Shown piece after piece: positions 63,466 to 64,000 of a stretch of DNA of 64,000 nucleotides. Below the pieces are notes generated by a model. That model worked only from the letters and a program-made list of their open reading frames with translations. It made no database searches and had not been told where the DNA came from. Origin of the DNA: Rhodothermales bacterium (GTDB taxonomy: Bacteria; Bacteroidota; Rhodothermia; Rhodothermales; Bin80); contig JANQES010000050.1 in assembly GCA_028278205.1 (NCBI GenBank), positions 20,832 through 84,831 on the forward strand, given 5' to 3'. A program made the translations under genes and the position numbers. The stretch's first letter is position 1; each line of letters begins with the position of its first letter.

Positions 63466-64000
63466 AAGGCCCGCAGGGGGTGCTGCGAGCTATTATCGAA
63501 AGGCTCCTGCACGATCCGGCAGATCGTAATCACGCCTTGCAGGTAGCGAGCTTGAGGGGACGAATCTCTAAGCGGTCTAATCTAAAACATAGCTCGCTCA
63601 AGCGAGACACCGGGGCTTGAATTTAGAATTAAAAGCCCTTGTCTTCGACAAATATTAAAATGGGGAATGGCCAGTGGGATGTAGCCAGTGGGGATTTGGG
63701 GAAAGGGGGAGAGGGGGAAAGGGGAAGCAGGAGAATGGGAAAAAGAAAAAATCGACCTTAGCCGGTGGGCCGTCTCGAAATCGAAGGTTCACGAAGTAAA
63801 CGGAGCGCAGGCACGCGAACAAGGAAAATTTGCTGTTTGAGCGAGGCGAAGCCGAGCGCGTTTCAACGTTGAGCGCGTGCCGTAAAGACGTTACATGTAA
63901 CACACGGCCCAGCGGGTAGCGTCTTGATCTTTTGGTCCGGAGCCTGCCCCGGACCGAGCCTGCCCCGGACCACGATCCGGGGATCCGGGGGATCAAGCCA
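63466..64000. other. Leader region of the act-cox operon and window edge
   Basis: 535 bases without a convincing gene. It should hold the act promoter on the minus strand. It also contains single-arm repeat words (AATGGCCAGTGGGATGTAGC at 63665, GGGGAAAGGGGGAGAGGG at 63697), GTTACATGTAAC (63890-63901), and two GAGCCTGCCCCGGACC units (63942-63957, 63957-63972) followed by GATCCGGGGATCCGGGGGAT. A minus-strand open frame at 63655-63996 runs through these repeats and has no protein-like sequence. Confidence 0.5.

Noticed and set aside
63655..63996. Minus-strand ORF of 113 codons
   Set aside because: Translates repeat words only; no protein-like composition.
1..64000. tRNA, rRNA or known riboswitches
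   Set aside because: No cloverleaf with TTCGANNC arm in a suitable place, no rRNA motifs, and no T-box, SAM or cobalamin leader was recognised before metF or other genes.

Overview
The window looks like a chromosomal segment of a GC-rich, aerobic member of the Rhodothermota (Rhodothermus/Salinibacter relatives) or a close Bacteroidota-superphylum lineage. The strongest pointers are a complete alternative complex III operon (actABCDEF) running straight into a caa3-type (A2) oxygen reductase, as known from Rhodothermus marinus, and a TAnnTTTG-type promoter before the cold-shock gene. No rRNA, tRNA, CRISPR array, prophage or transposase gene was seen.

Layout. 1-18.7 kb: mostly housekeeping and envelope genes: lptF/G end, rsmI, a PQQ dehydrogenase, a CxxS thioredoxin-like lipoprotein, two tandem DUF2723 membrane proteins, csp, ybeY, metF, a nucleosidase-fold protein, a CusF-like lipoprotein, two related Cys-rich exported proteins, a diheme cytochrome c and a double DoxX protein. 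19-24.6 kb: a CydA-like membrane protein with three c-type cytochrome proteins, the last carrying an ethylbenzene-dehydrogenase-type heme b domain. 24.7-38.5 kb: a NirJ/Ahb-like radical SAM protein with a C-terminal protochlorophyllide-reductase-type (PCP_red) domain, a small toxin-antitoxin island, a ferredoxin, NHL and ankyrin proteins, a 7TM histidine kinase, a double-USP protein with three PCP_red domains, an erythromycin-esterase-like protein, an Mrp ATPase and a zinc-ribbon/PCP_red protein. 39.9-45.5 kb: an amicyanin-like lipoprotein and an A1-type cytochrome oxidase operon. 45.8-48.8 kb: PadR regulator plus FtsX-type permease. 48.9-63.4 kb, all on the minus strand: actABCDEF, an FnIII-like protein, SCO1, and caa3 oxidase including a COX IV-cytochrome c fusion.

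How the genes fit together. ACIII would oxidise menaquinol and pass electrons to c-type cytochrome domains and to caa3; the A1 oxidase offers a second route, perhaps through the blue-copper-like lipoprotein. The CydA-like cluster looks like a third membrane redox complex, and its diheme subunit shares a nearly identical cytochrome domain with the caa3 subunit IV fusion. The PCP_red proteins between these clusters may serve heme or other cofactor chemistry; that is inference.

The most striking feature outside the genes is about 30 intergenic inverted repeats whose arms are built from short degenerate tandem words. At least 12 different words occur, some with the same internal core between different arms. 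Two of these elements sit in frame inside the first DUF2723 gene, where the adjacent paralogue has none.
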